Positions 17,485 to 27,293 of a stretch of 64,000 bases of DNA are shown here, piece after piece. Position 1 is the first letter of the stretch, and each line of letters begins with the position of its first letter. The stretch lies in the IMG/VR virus record IMGVR_UViG_3300012009_000091, positions 62,001-126,000 of that record; one strand, given 5' to 3'. This DNA comes from a virus. The notes below the pieces were generated by a model. It did not search any database. It had not been told where the DNA came from and saw only the letters and a list, made by a program, of their open reading frames with translations. A program made the position numbers and the translations under genes.

Positions 17485-18006
17485 ATGGCGCCCAAGAAAG
17501 AACGGCGCTTCCACATTCGGAACATTTCCGGTCGTCCGGGGGTAACGCGGACTATCATCCCTTATGGGGGTGTGTCTTCATTACCTCCCGGTACTCACCG
17601 GAGACGTAAGCCCCGACGTAAACCAGGAAGGCATACTGCCATCATTGCCGAATCCGAACTCCGGAGGCTGGTCGGGCTCTATCGAGCTGGGCAGATGAGT
17701 GTTGAGGCCATGGATGGCCTACCTCTTCCTTCTTGGTTGTCGTCTGTACCGCAGACGATAGAGACGGTGGTCGAACAGGAAGCCGATAAGGTCGAACAGG
17801 TCGAACAAAAAGTCGACCAGGTCGAGGCCACGATGGAGAAGCGAGGTGTCGTCTCTCCGTCTGACATGACGGTTTCAGAAATCGGGGTTTGGGCTATGCG
17901 ACAAGATCTCGAAAGCTTGAAAGCGGCCTTGAAGTTGGAATCCGATAACAAAGGTCGGAAAACAGCTTTGCAGGTTCTCCAAGATCGTATCGAGGAGCTG
18001 TCATGA
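17485..18006 (+). CDS. Virion-operon protein with basic N-half and coiled coil
   Basis: A 173-residue protein. Start ATG 17485 follows AAAGGAGGG. Residues 1-50 are very basic (THRRRKPRRKPGRH), residues ~95-120 a heptad-type coiled coil (EADKVEQVEQKVDQVEATM), and the end another helix. It may bind DNA or join capsid parts. The final codons overlap the next gene start (TCATGA). Function not recognised. Confidence 0.5.
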   Translation: MAPKKERRFHIRNISGRPGVTRTIIPYGGVSSLPPGTHRRRKPRRKPGRHTAIIAESELRRLVGLYRAGQMSVEAMDGLPLPSWLSSVPQTIETVVEQEADKVEQVEQKVDQVEATMEKRGVVSPSDMTVSEIGVWAMRQDLESLKAALKLESDNKGRKTALQVLQDRIEELS

Positions 18007-18182
18007 AAGCACGCAAGACAGTGGGCGTGGTTCAAGTAGCCGGAACCTTCCTGCGTCCAGGGGAAAACAAGATCGTAGATACCGACAAGATCACGCCTCA
18101 GCAGCGTAAGTGGCAGGGGTCGTTGATTGAGATCAGAGACATGGGCCACGGGAAGAGCCAAGTGGTTCGTCGCCCGGTCTAG
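18003..18182 (+). CDS. Very small basic virion-operon protein
   Basis: A 59-residue protein starting MKARKTVGVVQVAG and ending HGKSQVVRRPV. ATG 18003 overlaps the previous stop. It is beta-rich and basic; the 3-base overlap on one side and 12-base gap on the other fit the operon, which supports a real gene in spite of its size. Function not recognised. Confidence 0.5.
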   Translation: MKARKTVGVVQVAGTFLRPGENKIVDTDKITPQQRKWQGSLIEIRDMGHGKSQVVRRPV

Positions 18183-18194
18183 AGGGCCGGGTTA

Positions 18195-18683
18195 ATGACC
18201 GTCCAATCTCCAGCTCAAACTCTTCAAACCTTCGTTACCGAAGTCCGGAATTATCTCCGCGATTTTCCTTCTCTCAATCTTCTCTTAAACAATCAGGAGG
18301 AGACGTCTGATCGACAGCTCCTTTGGATTATTGCTGAGGTACTGGATGATTGGAACCAGTCTACGCCTCCGATCGGGTTCTTGGATATCAATCAGATCCC
18401 TCGAAGTTACCTCCTGAAGGGTGTCGTCGCTGAAGTTTTGATGTCGGTGGCTATCTTGAATCTTCGTAACTCCTTGCGATACACTGACGGACAGGTTACG
18501 GTGGACCTGGATAAGTATCAGCAGCTCATGGCTATGCGGCAGATATTGCGACAGGAGTACGAAGCGAAACGGAAGGCGTGGAAGACGTCTCGGAATTTGG
18601 AGATGGCTTTAAGTTCTTCCACTGGTGTACACTCTGAGTACTTCTACGTGAGCTGTGGGTGTTTCAGTACGTACACAGACTAG
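18195..18683 (+). CDS. Putative head-tail connector or neck protein
   Basis: A 162-residue helical protein (TLQTFVTEVRNYLRDF, LLKGVVAEVLMSVAILNL, then YQQLMAMRQILRQEYEAKRK). Position, a few genes after MCP, and helical content resemble head-completion proteins, but this is inference. AGAGGG lies before ATG 18195. Confidence 0.4.
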   Translation: MTVQSPAQTLQTFVTEVRNYLRDFPSLNLLLNNQEETSDRQLLWIIAEVLDDWNQSTPPIGFLDINQIPRSYLLKGVVAEVLMSVAILNLRNSLRYTDGQVTVDLDKYQQLMAMRQILRQEYEAKRKAWKTSRNLEMALSSSTGVHSEYFYVSCGCFSTYTD

Positions 18684-18693
18684 GAGAGATGAG

Positions 18694-19170
18694 ATGAACT
18701 TGTTCGAGCAACTCGTTCTGGGAAAGACGGCTGAAGAAGTTCCGTCGGCAATGACTGAACCGCAGACGGAAGAAGAACAGATCCGGGCTCTAGTCGATGA
18801 GCTGGATATGAACGACCTCTCCAACGAAGAGCTCTTGGAGCTGGCTGAGCAGGCCCGCGCTCAAGAGCTTCAGTTGACTGACGAAGACGACGAGGGCATG
18901 GAAGAGATGGACGCTGGAGCGAAAACTGCGTCTGTCGCAGACTATGAGCAATATGGAGAAGCGCTGAAGCAGGCCAATGCGTTCCTGGGTCGCGTCCGTG
19001 CTCATGCTTTCTGGGATGAACTCGAGAAGATCTCTCAATCTGATGATTTCTCGGAAGAGAAAAAGGACGAGAAGAAGAAGGACAAGAAGAAGAAAGAGGA
19101 GATGGAGAGTGAAAAAGAGGCGAGTTCCAAATTCGCCGAGGCGCTTCGTATCATCTCCGAAGGACTATAG
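18694..19170 (+). CDS. Acidic/charged virion-operon protein with E-L-E-K-I motif
   Basis: A 158-residue protein, start ATG 18694 with AGGAGA upstream. It is very acidic in the first two thirds (TEEEQIRALVDELDMNDL), contains AFWDELEKISQSDDF, a copy of the recurring F-x-x-E-L-x-K-I motif, then a Lys/Glu low-complexity run (about 125-145), ending in a short helix. Possible scaffold or chaperone-like protein; unknown. Confidence 0.45.
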   Translation: MNLFEQLVLGKTAEEVPSAMTEPQTEEEQIRALVDELDMNDLSNEELLELAEQARAQELQLTDEDDEGMEEMDAGAKTASVADYEQYGEALKQANAFLGRVRAHAFWDELEKISQSDDFSEEKKDEKKKDKKKKEEMESEKEASSKFAEALRIISEGL

Positions 19171-19179
19171 GAGAGCACA

Positions 19180-19677
19180 ATGAGCAATCTGTTCATGATT
19201 CCGTTTGTCGAACCCTCTCCGTCGGAAAAAACGGCTTCGGGTGGGCCTGACGAATACGCCCAAGTTTTGGTGTCTGGAGACCCCGAGTCAATCGCATCCA
19301 TCATGAGTGATGAGGATCTGGCCTTTCACAAGTTGGGTGAGGATCTGATGGAGAAATTGGCCGGAGGATCTCCTCTGACCGAGCAGGATGTTGATGTTCT
19401 GGATGACACTGAGGTCGCGGCCCTGTCACTCTTGAGTGATGGAAACGAGCCTGGACCTGAGATCATGTACAAAGTGGCTGCGTATCTCGAGTTCTACAAT
19501 GAACTCGCCGCCAATGAACGCGCTGGCCGTAACTTTGCGCGTGCGTATGTCCAGCAGCAGAAACTGGCTTCTGTCCGACAGGAAGAGGACGTCCAGAAGT
19601 TGGCCAATCATCCGGGTTTTCAGATGGCTATGGCGACGAAGGCACAGCAGATTCTCCACCACCGTGGAGTGAAGTAG
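19180..19677 (+). CDS. Small acidic virion-operon protein
   Basis: A 165-residue acidic helical protein, ATG 19180 after AGGAGA. It carries SEKTASGG near the N-terminus, VQKLANHPG near the end and a LMEKLAGG between, three K-x-A motifs. Function not recognised. Confidence 0.45.
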   Translation: MSNLFMIPFVEPSPSEKTASGGPDEYAQVLVSGDPESIASIMSDEDLAFHKLGEDLMEKLAGGSPLTEQDVDVLDDTEVAALSLLSDGNEPGPEIMYKVAAYLEFYNELAANERAGRNFARAYVQQQKLASVRQEEDVQKLANHPGFQMAMATKAQQILHHRGVK

Positions 19678-19678
19678 C

Positions 19679-20482
19679 GTGCCGTACTCTGCTTTACAGT
19701 TGGGGAGAGCGCATCGCTATCAAGCGGATATGCCTCATCTTCCAGTTGAAGATCGAGCGAGGCATGAACATGCGGCGATGCAGTCCTTTGGGCAGAACCC
19801 AACAGGCTACGTAGCGGAAAGAGGACTTCGCGGTCTTCTCCCCATGGGAGCAACTACTGCTCTTGCGACTGCAGTGGCTGCTCCTAGATTTGCGAGGAAG
19901 TTTCAATACCAAGCGGCAGATGCTTTACATAATCAGGCTACAGGTAGTTGGTTGAGGCTGGCCGGCATACTAGAACCTGACGCCATCAAAGGAGAATTGG
20001 AAAAGCAGGTGGCTCGGCGCCGCTTCACGCAGAAAGGGGTGGACTTCATTGAGAAGGAGGTTCGGCCGCTCGCCGAGTCCCAAATGCAAGCGGCTGAGAA
20101 ACAATTGGGTCGAGTACCGGTTGACCCTTCGACCCTGTCTCGTTCGGTAGACAAACTTCCTACTCCTCAACGAAAGGCTGCGCGGAAAGAGCTGAGGTCT
20201 CTCATTCTGGGGTCTCAGAAAGCTCGTTATTACAAGACTCTCGGCGAGAAAGTATTCGGCCGTCTGCACAAACATAAGCTCCCTTTGATCGCTGGCGCTT
20301 CCATTTTGGGTGGCCTGATTGGTGCCGGAGCCGGAGCTGCTCGATTGTCGAAAGCGGAATCGAAAACGCCTGATGATTACCGAAGAGAGATCGCAGCAGC
20401 AGAAACGGAGCAGGCTATCAACTATCAGAAACCGCGCTCGACGCAAATTGCTGACGTAGCGTGGCAAGCTCTGGCGGAATAG
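19679..20482 (+). CDS. Virion-operon protein with C-terminal glycine-rich hydrophobic segment
   Basis: A 267-residue protein starting at GTG 19679, with GGAGTGA upstream inside the previous gene. A small-residue region near 40-65 and a strong glycine-zipper segment near 200-225 (LIAGASILGGLIGAGAGAA) flank a basic helical middle. It resembles the other Gly-rich segment proteins of this module (9556, 21410, 27294) and may be an ejected or membrane-inserting virion protein. Confidence 0.45.
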   Translation: MPYSALQLGRAHRYQADMPHLPVEDRARHEHAAMQSFGQNPTGYVAERGLRGLLPMGATTALATAVAAPRFARKFQYQAADALHNQATGSWLRLAGILEPDAIKGELEKQVARRRFTQKGVDFIEKEVRPLAESQMQAAEKQLGRVPVDPSTLSRSVDKLPTPQRKAARKELRSLILGSQKARYYKTLGEKVFGRLHKHKLPLIAGASILGGLIGAGAGAARLSKAESKTPDDYRREIAAAETEQAINYQKPRSTQIADVAWQALAE

Positions 20483-20494
20483 GACTCGTGAACT

Positions 20495-21406
20495 GTGTTG
20501 GTCGTTCGGGACATTCGAGTACGCAGCCTCAGCGTAGACTACGCTCATGTCATCTGGCAGATCGAACCGACCACTGAAGACCTCTCTCTTTACAACTTCT
20601 ATGTTCTTCGGTCTGGAGGACAAGAAGGTCCATATGAAACAGTAAGTAGTCCTCTCGTTGATACGTACGTTTGGCGTGATAATTGGAGCCAGGATGTACG
20701 TGCGTGGGGAGGCCATTACTACCGTATTCTCGTCGAGCATCGGGGTACGGGAGAGACTCAAGAGTTCGGTCAACGAACGCCAGAAGAAGTAACTGAAGGC
20801 CACGCAATCGGTGGTGTTTCTTATTTACCGGAACCCACGCCCATTGGACGGGAGATTTCGCGTCGACAGGATCTGGTCAATCGGATTTATGCTGGGAGAG
20901 ACTATTTGATCTTTCAGCGACGTGTGTTCGGACAACGTTGTCCTACGTGTTGGGATCCGATTCAACGTCAAATGTCAGAGAGCCGATGTAAAACCTGTTT
21001 CGGTTCTTCCTTTGTAGGAGGCTACTACCGTCCCATACAGGTTGCTCTTAGTAAGTCCGTGGCGCCTCGAGTAGATGATCTCGGGCCGATGAAAAAACAG
21101 TCGGAGGCCGTGAGTTTTCGTTTAGCAAGCTTTCCAGAGATCAAACCAGGCGATATGATAGTGGAAGTGTTAGGCAACCGAAGGTGGCGTGTGAACCAGG
21201 TCGTTCCGTCATATGTGCAAGGTGCCTTAGTTAGTCAACAGTTGGTAGGTGCATTGATCATCAAGTCCGATATCGAGTACTCTGTACCTGTGAGGGGGAT
21301 CGACCCGATTCGGTTCGAAGCCATTGCAGCGCACCACTACGAGGGTGCAGTGAATACTGAGTCGCAAATCGAAATACGAAATCGTCGCGATCCCCTGGAG
21401 GTGTAA
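20495..21406 (+). CDS. Virion protein with fibronectin-like N-terminus and four-Cys zinc ribbon
   Basis: A 303-residue protein. Residues 1-95 look like an FnIII-type beta sandwich (RVRSLSVDYAHVIWQIEP, YNFYVLRSGG). Near 150-180 two Cys pairs occur (RCPTCWDP and RCKTCFGS), a probable zinc ribbon, followed by a beta-rich domain. It lies in the neck-to-tail part of the operon and could be a neck or tail-terminator component. GTG start at 20495; the ribosome site is weak. Confidence 0.45.
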   Translation: MLVVRDIRVRSLSVDYAHVIWQIEPTTEDLSLYNFYVLRSGGQEGPYETVSSPLVDTYVWRDNWSQDVRAWGGHYYRILVEHRGTGETQEFGQRTPEEVTEGHAIGGVSYLPEPTPIGREISRRQDLVNRIYAGRDYLIFQRRVFGQRCPTCWDPIQRQMSESRCKTCFGSSFVGGYYRPIQVALSKSVAPRVDDLGPMKKQSEAVSFRLASFPEIKPGDMIVEVLGNRRWRVNQVVPSYVQGALVSQQLVGALIIKSDIEYSVPVRGIDPIRFEAIAAHHYEGAVNTESQIEIRNRRDPLEV

Positions 21407-21409
21407 AGA

Positions 21410-22090
21410 ATGAATATCAACGCGCTAGAGTCTTTTGCCTACGAGTTTGAGAAGATCGCTGCGCCGGAGTTCTCTGTGCCGGATGTCGCGGGTTTCTTTA
21501 CGCCGGATCCCACTGCGTCGGCATCGCCATCGTCAGGAGTACGGCGTGGTTCTTCTGGGTTCGGAGTTCTTGGGGGATACGACGAGGAAGACAACGAGGA
21601 GTACCTGGGTTTTTCGTCTGGTTTTGATCCTGGAGATATTACAGACGTTGGTTCTCGTATCGGGGAGACGGTAGCTGGTCCAGCCGGAAACATCGCTGGT
21701 GGTGCTCTTGCCACCGCACTGCCCTTCCTCGCTGCTTACGCGGGTGTTCGGGGATTAGGCCGACGACTCGGGCGTTCGGCTGTTAATCCTCAGACAGGAA
21801 AGGTCGTCGGAAAGGGGCTCAAAGGATGGCTTGCGAAACGGTTTCCTAAGAGCGAGGTACAGGCAACGCGAATCAAGGCCTTGGAAAGGGCTCGCAGGGG
21901 CACCGGATCGAAATTAACAGAGCAAAAGCGCACGATTCGTGATTTGCAAGATCAAATTGATAGTCGGACGCCGTATTGGCGACATCCTGCGACTTTAGTT
22001 GGAGGAGGTGTACTGGGGAGCCAGCTACTTTCTGACGGGTCTGACGGGTCCGGTGGATCTGGTAGAGGTCGGGTAGTTAATGTTGTGTAG
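21410..22090 (+). CDS. Glycine-rich membrane-segment protein with E-K-I-A leader
   Basis: A 226-residue protein. The N-terminus is ALESFAYEFEKIAAPEFSV, a leader-like copy of the recurring motif. A low-complexity acidic region follows, then a hydrophobic Gly/Ala segment (IAGGALATALPFLAAYAGVRG), a basic coiled coil and a Gly/Ser tail. ATG is three bases after the previous stop, with a GGAGG site. Possible ejected virion protein. Confidence 0.45.
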   Translation: MNINALESFAYEFEKIAAPEFSVPDVAGFFTPDPTASASPSSGVRRGSSGFGVLGGYDEEDNEEYLGFSSGFDPGDITDVGSRIGETVAGPAGNIAGGALATALPFLAAYAGVRGLGRRLGRSAVNPQTGKVVGKGLKGWLAKRFPKSEVQATRIKALERARRGTGSKLTEQKRTIRDLQDQIDSRTPYWRHPATLVGGGVLGSQLLSDGSDGSGGSGRGRVVNVV

Positions 22091-22093
22091 AGA

Positions 22094-22876
22094 ATGAGCA
22101 CGATTAACCAACAGGTCCTTTATGGCAATTTCCAAAGTGAGACTCTTCAAGCCATCATTGAAGAGTATCGGCGGATTCGTCCAGACGATGACCTGCCTAG
22201 CGACGCCATTCTCAACACTACATTGATTTTTCTTCGTTCCTTGTTCTTTCTCCTCCCCGCTGATTACTCGTATCGGTGGGAAGGGGATGTCTACGGCGAG
22301 ATGGATGAAGCGGCTTCTGGTATTTGGATTGAAGCTGAACCTGATATCCACTCAGAGAAAATCGAAGTCCGCCCTGCTATCCTCCTAAGTTTAGACGGGC
22401 GTAAGTTCAGCGGTTTGCATTTGGACCAGTTCAAATACCACAGCCTCTTACGCGATGCATATACTCAACACGATCTCATCATGGGATCTCTTCGGACAGA
22501 CGTCATCTCGCGTCATTCAAAGGAGTGTCGGCGCCTCGCTGATTGGATCGGATTGGCGTATCGGCTTTTGGTACGTTATCTGACGTTTGACAGGTTTCAT
22601 TCAATCCACCCTGAGATTGGCTGGACGCCAGTCGGATCTGCAGGGGAAAAAGTTCGAGGGACATCTACATACGAATACCGAATGGCCTCTGTCGTCTTCA
22701 AATATAGTTGGGGATGGACGGGACGAACTGAGCTCAAACCAGATGTACCAGGGTCCTCGAAATGGACTCACCATATCGTCTCTTATGGTACCCCAGTCCT
22801 TGACGGGGGTCCTGATGATGATGGTATAGTCGAGCGTGACAAGGTCACGCACATCCTTGAGGTGGAAGACGAATAA
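22094..22876 (+). CDS. Protein preceding tail sheath (tail completion candidate)
   Basis: A 260-residue alpha/beta protein directly before the sheath gene, overlapping it by one base (TAATG). It lacks recognisable motifs. In many contractile-tailed phages the genes before the sheath encode neck or tail-terminator proteins; that role is inferred from position only. Confidence 0.42.
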   Translation: MSTINQQVLYGNFQSETLQAIIEEYRRIRPDDDLPSDAILNTTLIFLRSLFFLLPADYSYRWEGDVYGEMDEAASGIWIEAEPDIHSEKIEVRPAILLSLDGRKFSGLHLDQFKYHSLLRDAYTQHDLIMGSLRTDVISRHSKECRRLADWIGLAYRLLVRYLTFDRFHSIHPEIGWTPVGSAGEKVRGTSTYEYRMASVVFKYSWGWTGRTELKPDVPGSSKWTHHIVSYGTPVLDGGPDDDGIVERDKVTHILEVEDE

Positions 22877-25578
22877 TGGCTACGATAGCACCAGCAATCA
22901 GAGAACCTTCAGTCGATATCTTTCAGCAGGTTGCTCCGACTGCCACGCCGGCGGCGGTTGTTGGCATGAGCCCCTGTTGTGTGGCTCCGAACTATCAGGT
23001 TGTTCGGGCTCAAGATGACGACGGAAATTTCCGTTCAGCAGCTCTCATGGGAACCTATGAGGATCTGGATGAAACCATCACGTATGCCGTTCCATCTTTG
23101 GAAGATGGGGCTACGTTGGATGATGACAGTCTTCGTGTGTGGTTGAAGATCGGTTCGACCGATCAAGAGCTCGACGGTGAGAGCGATGAAGCGGTCGTTG
23201 TCAGTAGCGAAGCCGATTCGGTTGCGATCAATGGCAGTGAGTTCGATTTGACTGATGCCATTCAGGACTTCGTCGGTAGTGGTGTTCTAGCTAGTCAAGC
23301 GATCAGCGGTTCGGACTATGTTGTTCGGATGCTTGGCACAGATCTACAAACGAGGGACTTCCCCATCACCAATGTTGCGTCTACGGTCTTGACCGTCAGT
23401 CGGGACGCCGAGGGGTACGCGCCTTTACAGGGTGTGCCGCCGGCAACGGATGAGTATGAAGTCATTCTCAATCCGACCAAGTTCGTTGTGAATGCGGCAG
23501 CCATTTCATCTCAGCTTCGAGTTGATACGGAAACCGCCACGCTAACGATTCCTGGAGCAGCCACTCCGAATGGGGATCTGTTATACACTGCGGTTTTGGC
23601 AGGAAACGACGGCAATCAGATCACGGTCGAACATGTCGACGGGGGTGCTGGGTATACACCAATCCTCGTTGAGGTGACGAACTATGTCATCAAAGTGACG
23701 TTCGATGCCTCTGCTGATGATGCTTCGGACATTCGAGATGCTGTGCTGGCTCATGCACAGGCCCCTTTGTTGGTCACTCCGTCGATCAATGTAGACGGGC
23801 TCAGTACAGCAGCCGCTGCTGCTAATCTGACCGGCGGCAGTCACGTCATCTACTCGGCTCCAACAGGGGGTACGGCTGGAGACATCAAGCGGATCCGATA
23901 TGCGGACGGAGGGGCATTGGCGCTGTCGCTCGTCGGAAATGATCTGACGATCACATTGAATACAGGCACCACCACCGACGAAGACATTCGAGATGCCATT
24001 GAGGATCCGCTTGATCCAGCCTACGACTCCACAGTCAATGCCTGGATTAACGCACAGCACTATGGAGGGATAGCAACTCCTGAGGCCGCCGATCTACCCA
24101 ACTACACGAATCTGTCCGGCGGACAAGACGCGGACAGCGTCACTTTGGACGGTAATCTCATCGGCCAGGCGGGTATCAGTGCCAACGTGTATGTGGAATA
24201 TCGGGCGTTGAGACTGGTGTATACAGCCAGTGCTTCAATGGCGACGACGGGAAATAATCCTCGTCTGGTCCAGGCGAACAACCTCACGACCCTCGAGGAG
24301 GTAGTCGGTGAATTTTCCACCGATAATCCTCTTGGTCTGATGATGTATTACGCTCTCCTCAATTTCCCCGGTGGCGCTGTTTATGGGTTGGGGGTGGATG
24401 AGGTTAGCGAGTCGTATCCAGATGGAACCGATGCCGCATGGCAACGAGCTGCTGATTTCATGATCTCTCAGATGCCGTACTTCATGGCGATTGGTTCGCA
24501 ACGCGATGTGGTTCATGACATTTGGGTCAATCACATCAACCTCATGAATGGTGATGGTGTGTCGACAGCTGCTCGAACCGAGCGGTTCTTGTTCATCAAC
24601 AAAGAGACCCCGACCATGAGCCCCGATAGTCTATTGGGGAATGGGGATGATCTGACTGGGTCTGCCGGCACCTATCTCGCCAGCGAGAACTTTTATCTTC
24701 TCGGCGTGGCTGAAGACGACATCCTCGTAGTGGAGGATGGAAGTACGGGACCATATACTCTTCAGAACGGTCTGAAGGGGTACTATTGCAATGCGGCAGC
24801 GGTAGGGAGTCCTTACCAGCTTACTATCAAAGATCCAACGCCTTTGGCGTATCCCAATTTGGCAAGCGATACAAATTGGGCGATCTACAATCCTGGTAGT
24901 GCCCTTCAAACGGCCGGTGTGTGGGACAAAAATCTGATGGCGGAGACTGTCAATCAGTTGGCACAACAAATCTCGAATCGGAAAGTGTCGTACACATTTC
25001 CGGACAATGTGACCGTCACTATCGATGGGGCGGAACAGAGCATTGCCGGGTATTACCGGGACGCCATGCAGATCGGCCAATGTGCAGCTCAGCCGCCACA
25101 ACAATCCAAGTATCGACAATCGCTCACTGGAGCCGAGAGTCTGCGGTTCTCTGGAGACTTCTTCACCGGAGATCAACTGGATCTCATCCAGGGAGGCGGC
25201 GTGTGGGTGTATTATCAGCCTATCCCCAACGGAGCGGTGGTAACGCGACACTCCCTCACTACGGATGTCAGTAACGCGCTTACCCGGAATCCCACTTGCA
25301 GCTGGCAAGTGGACAAGTACTGTCGTGCGGTCCGAACGACCACCCAACGATCACTTGGACCGCCTATCACTCCTGCGCTTCTCTCGAACATCGGAGTGAA
25401 AATCGAAGCAGTCGGACGCTTTTCTGTCGAAAAGGGACAGTTGGCTAGCGCCGGTGTGGATTCCATCGAACAAGGAGATGGGGTCACTGCGGATTACGAC
25501 GAAATCGTGGTCCGCGGAGAGGCCAGTCCGCTGTTACCTAATAATGGTATCAAATACTACGTGGCCATCTCAGCGTAA
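22876..25578 (+). CDS. Contractile tail sheath protein
   Basis: A 900-residue protein, long for a sheath, with an expanded outer domain. The N-terminal strand region (IREPSVDIFQQVAPT) and the C-terminal block (IRVT-type handshake region, SNALTRNPTCSWQVDKYCRA, and IGVKIEAVGRFSVEKGQ) fit the sheath family, where the C-terminal and N-terminal arms interlock subunits. The middle (about 200-420) is a repetitive beta domain with VNVDGLS and LTGGS repeats, probably surface exposed. It is followed by a tube-like protein, the usual gene order. Contraction drives the tube through the envelope. Confidence 0.82.
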   Translation: MATIAPAIREPSVDIFQQVAPTATPAAVVGMSPCCVAPNYQVVRAQDDDGNFRSAALMGTYEDLDETITYAVPSLEDGATLDDDSLRVWLKIGSTDQELDGESDEAVVVSSEADSVAINGSEFDLTDAIQDFVGSGVLASQAISGSDYVVRMLGTDLQTRDFPITNVASTVLTVSRDAEGYAPLQGVPPATDEYEVILNPTKFVVNAAAISSQLRVDTETATLTIPGAATPNGDLLYTAVLAGNDGNQITVEHVDGGAGYTPILVEVTNYVIKVTFDASADDASDIRDAVLAHAQAPLLVTPSINVDGLSTAAAAANLTGGSHVIYSAPTGGTAGDIKRIRYADGGALALSLVGNDLTITLNTGTTTDEDIRDAIEDPLDPAYDSTVNAWINAQHYGGIATPEAADLPNYTNLSGGQDADSVTLDGNLIGQAGISANVYVEYRALRLVYTASASMATTGNNPRLVQANNLTTLEEVVGEFSTDNPLGLMMYYALLNFPGGAVYGLGVDEVSESYPDGTDAAWQRAADFMISQMPYFMAIGSQRDVVHDIWVNHINLMNGDGVSTAARTERFLFINKETPTMSPDSLLGNGDDLTGSAGTYLASENFYLLGVAEDDILVVEDGSTGPYTLQNGLKGYYCNAAAVGSPYQLTIKDPTPLAYPNLASDTNWAIYNPGSALQTAGVWDKNLMAETVNQLAQQISNRKVSYTFPDNVTVTIDGAEQSIAGYYRDAMQIGQCAAQPPQQSKYRQSLTGAESLRFSGDFFTGDQLDLIQGGGVWVYYQPIPNGAVVTRHSLTTDVSNALTRNPTCSWQVDKYCRAVRTTTQRSLGPPITPALLSNIGVKIEAVGRFSVEKGQLASAGVDSIEQGDGVTADYDEIVVRGEASPLLPNNGIKYYVAISA

Positions 25579-25588
25579 GGAGGAGACC

Positions 25589-26371
25589 GTGGCAAAACTC
25601 GAGGAATGGGACTTCTTCAATCGCAATGTCCAGAGTGGTCTGACTGAAGGCCAGTTTATGGCAGCCCAGTATACGATGATCGCTGCTGGACCGCCCAATC
25701 TAGCCTATCTCTCTGATACCAATCCATCAAATGATGATGCTGGAGTGGGTGAGAACGGGAGTGCTGTTGTGTTCCCTATGGGTTGCTCACAGCGATTCGG
25801 GATCAATCAAACACGTCAGCATGCGCGAGTCTGGGAAATTGGCTCTGAAAGGAGCTACTGGATTTCCGGTCGCGCGGTCGGGCAAATCACGCTTGGGAGG
25901 ATCGTATATCACGGTCCTAATCTCTTGCGATCACTATACGCTTACTACAGCACTACGCCGGATCCAGAGACTTTATATCCGTTTCCTTCTCTTATGGGCG
26001 ACAGTCCTGAGATCGAAGAGGCGAATAAAAATCGGAATCCACATAAAATTTCGATCTCTCCAGGGCACAAGAACATCTTCTTGAACCTGGCATCAGATCT
26101 ATTCGCGCAGACAATCGGCTTGCTGATCTACTTCAAGGACAGCAACGATGAGTCGGTGTATGCCTGCTATGCTGAGAATTGTGTGATTCCGACACATAGT
26201 TTAGGGCTCGATGCGGGTGGAACGGTCATGCAGGAGAACGTTCAGATGCAGTTTGAGCGTCTTCAGCCCGTTCACTTGACCAACGTTCTGTCGTTGGTTG
26301 ACATCACTTACTCGGGTTCTATGTCTGGTATTCCAAATAGACGGGACGTCTCGACAGGACGCAACCAGTAG
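25589..26371 (+). CDS. Probable tail tube protein
   Basis: A 260-residue beta-rich protein directly after the sheath, starting at GTG 25589 behind AAGGAGGAG. Position and size fit a tail tube subunit, as do long strands such as KISISPGHKNIFLNL and TIGLLIYFKD. No diagnostic motif was seen, so it could also be another tail structural protein. Confidence 0.5.
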   Translation: MAKLEEWDFFNRNVQSGLTEGQFMAAQYTMIAAGPPNLAYLSDTNPSNDDAGVGENGSAVVFPMGCSQRFGINQTRQHARVWEIGSERSYWISGRAVGQITLGRIVYHGPNLLRSLYAYYSTTPDPETLYPFPSLMGDSPEIEEANKNRNPHKISISPGHKNIFLNLASDLFAQTIGLLIYFKDSNDESVYACYAENCVIPTHSLGLDAGGTVMQENVQMQFERLQPVHLTNVLSLVDITYSGSMSGIPNRRDVSTGRNQ

Positions 26372-26389
26372 ATTCAATGAGGTAGAAAC

Positions 26390-27280
26390 ATGGCAGTAGT
26401 AGACTATTTCGAGACCTTCGAGCCGGTCGAGGAGCCCGATCCGAGGAGTGCTGTTCTGGAGCAGGCCGAAGCAAAGACCTACTCAAGAGTGGGTCGGCAC
26501 GTTCAAGCGTTCGTCGATGATTTGCGTTGGGATGTAGATGACGCTTTCTCCCGATTGGGAAGCGCCCTGTTCCAGAATCCGGACGACAAAGACTTCACCA
26601 AGATGCTGGGTGTGGCGCTGGTGGATGGCAAGATTTCCAACGCAGCGGCGGACAATACCCCTGTGTTCAAGGGTAACTATGCTGCGGAGAAGGATGGTGC
26701 ATCCCCGTCATCTGCCCGGGCGGTTATCGGTTCGGGAAACGGGGAACTCACACTCAATTCTGTGTTTCCTGGTGCAGGTTCCGATGTTCACCCATGCGGC
26801 AACCGCATTCTCATCACGTTCCGCAATCCTGGAACTCTCGGCGCGGCGCTGGCTGTAGATAGTGCGATCATCGAGCTTGGAGATAACGGCCGGAAGTTCT
26901 TCGCGGTTGACGTGTCTCTCGGCACTGATGGAGCAGGCGCACTTGATCCGGCGAAGAATACTGCTACGCTGGTGGCTGCTGCTCTGAATGGAGACGCGGA
27001 TATCAGCTACTTTTTGAAGATTACGGCTGGTGGTACCGGTGCTGATGCAGTCGGCGAATACGATCCGTTCCAACTTGAAGGAGGTGAGGGCGGGATCTAT
27101 TGTGTGATGATCGGTTCGGCCGCCGGGGCGTGGGAGAAAGCTTCCGTGACCACCTGGACTGATACTGCTATCACCATGGGGGACATCGACGGTACCGCAC
27201 ATACAGTTGATGATACTCTCAACTTTCTTGTCTTGGTCAACGGACTTCAGCTCCCCATTTCTGTCCACGTCGTAGCCTAG
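26390..27280 (+). CDS. Tail-region structural protein
   Basis: A 296-residue protein with an acidic N-terminal helix (RVGRHVQAFVDDLRWDVDDAF) and a beta-rich remainder with many Gly turns. It follows the tube candidate with a 19-base gap holding GAGGTAGAAAC. The C-terminal repeat-like strands recall the outer domain of the sheath. Possibly a second tube or tail decoration protein. Confidence 0.42.
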   Translation: MAVVDYFETFEPVEEPDPRSAVLEQAEAKTYSRVGRHVQAFVDDLRWDVDDAFSRLGSALFQNPDDKDFTKMLGVALVDGKISNAAADNTPVFKGNYAAEKDGASPSSARAVIGSGNGELTLNSVFPGAGSDVHPCGNRILITFRNPGTLGAALAVDSAIIELGDNGRKFFAVDVSLGTDGAGALDPAKNTATLVAAALNGDADISYFLKITAGGTGADAVGEYDPFQLEGGEGGIYCVMIGSAAGAWEKASVTTWTDTAITMGDIDGTAHTVDDTLNFLVLVNGLQLPISVHVVA

Positions 27281-27293
27281 TTGGAGAGGTAAC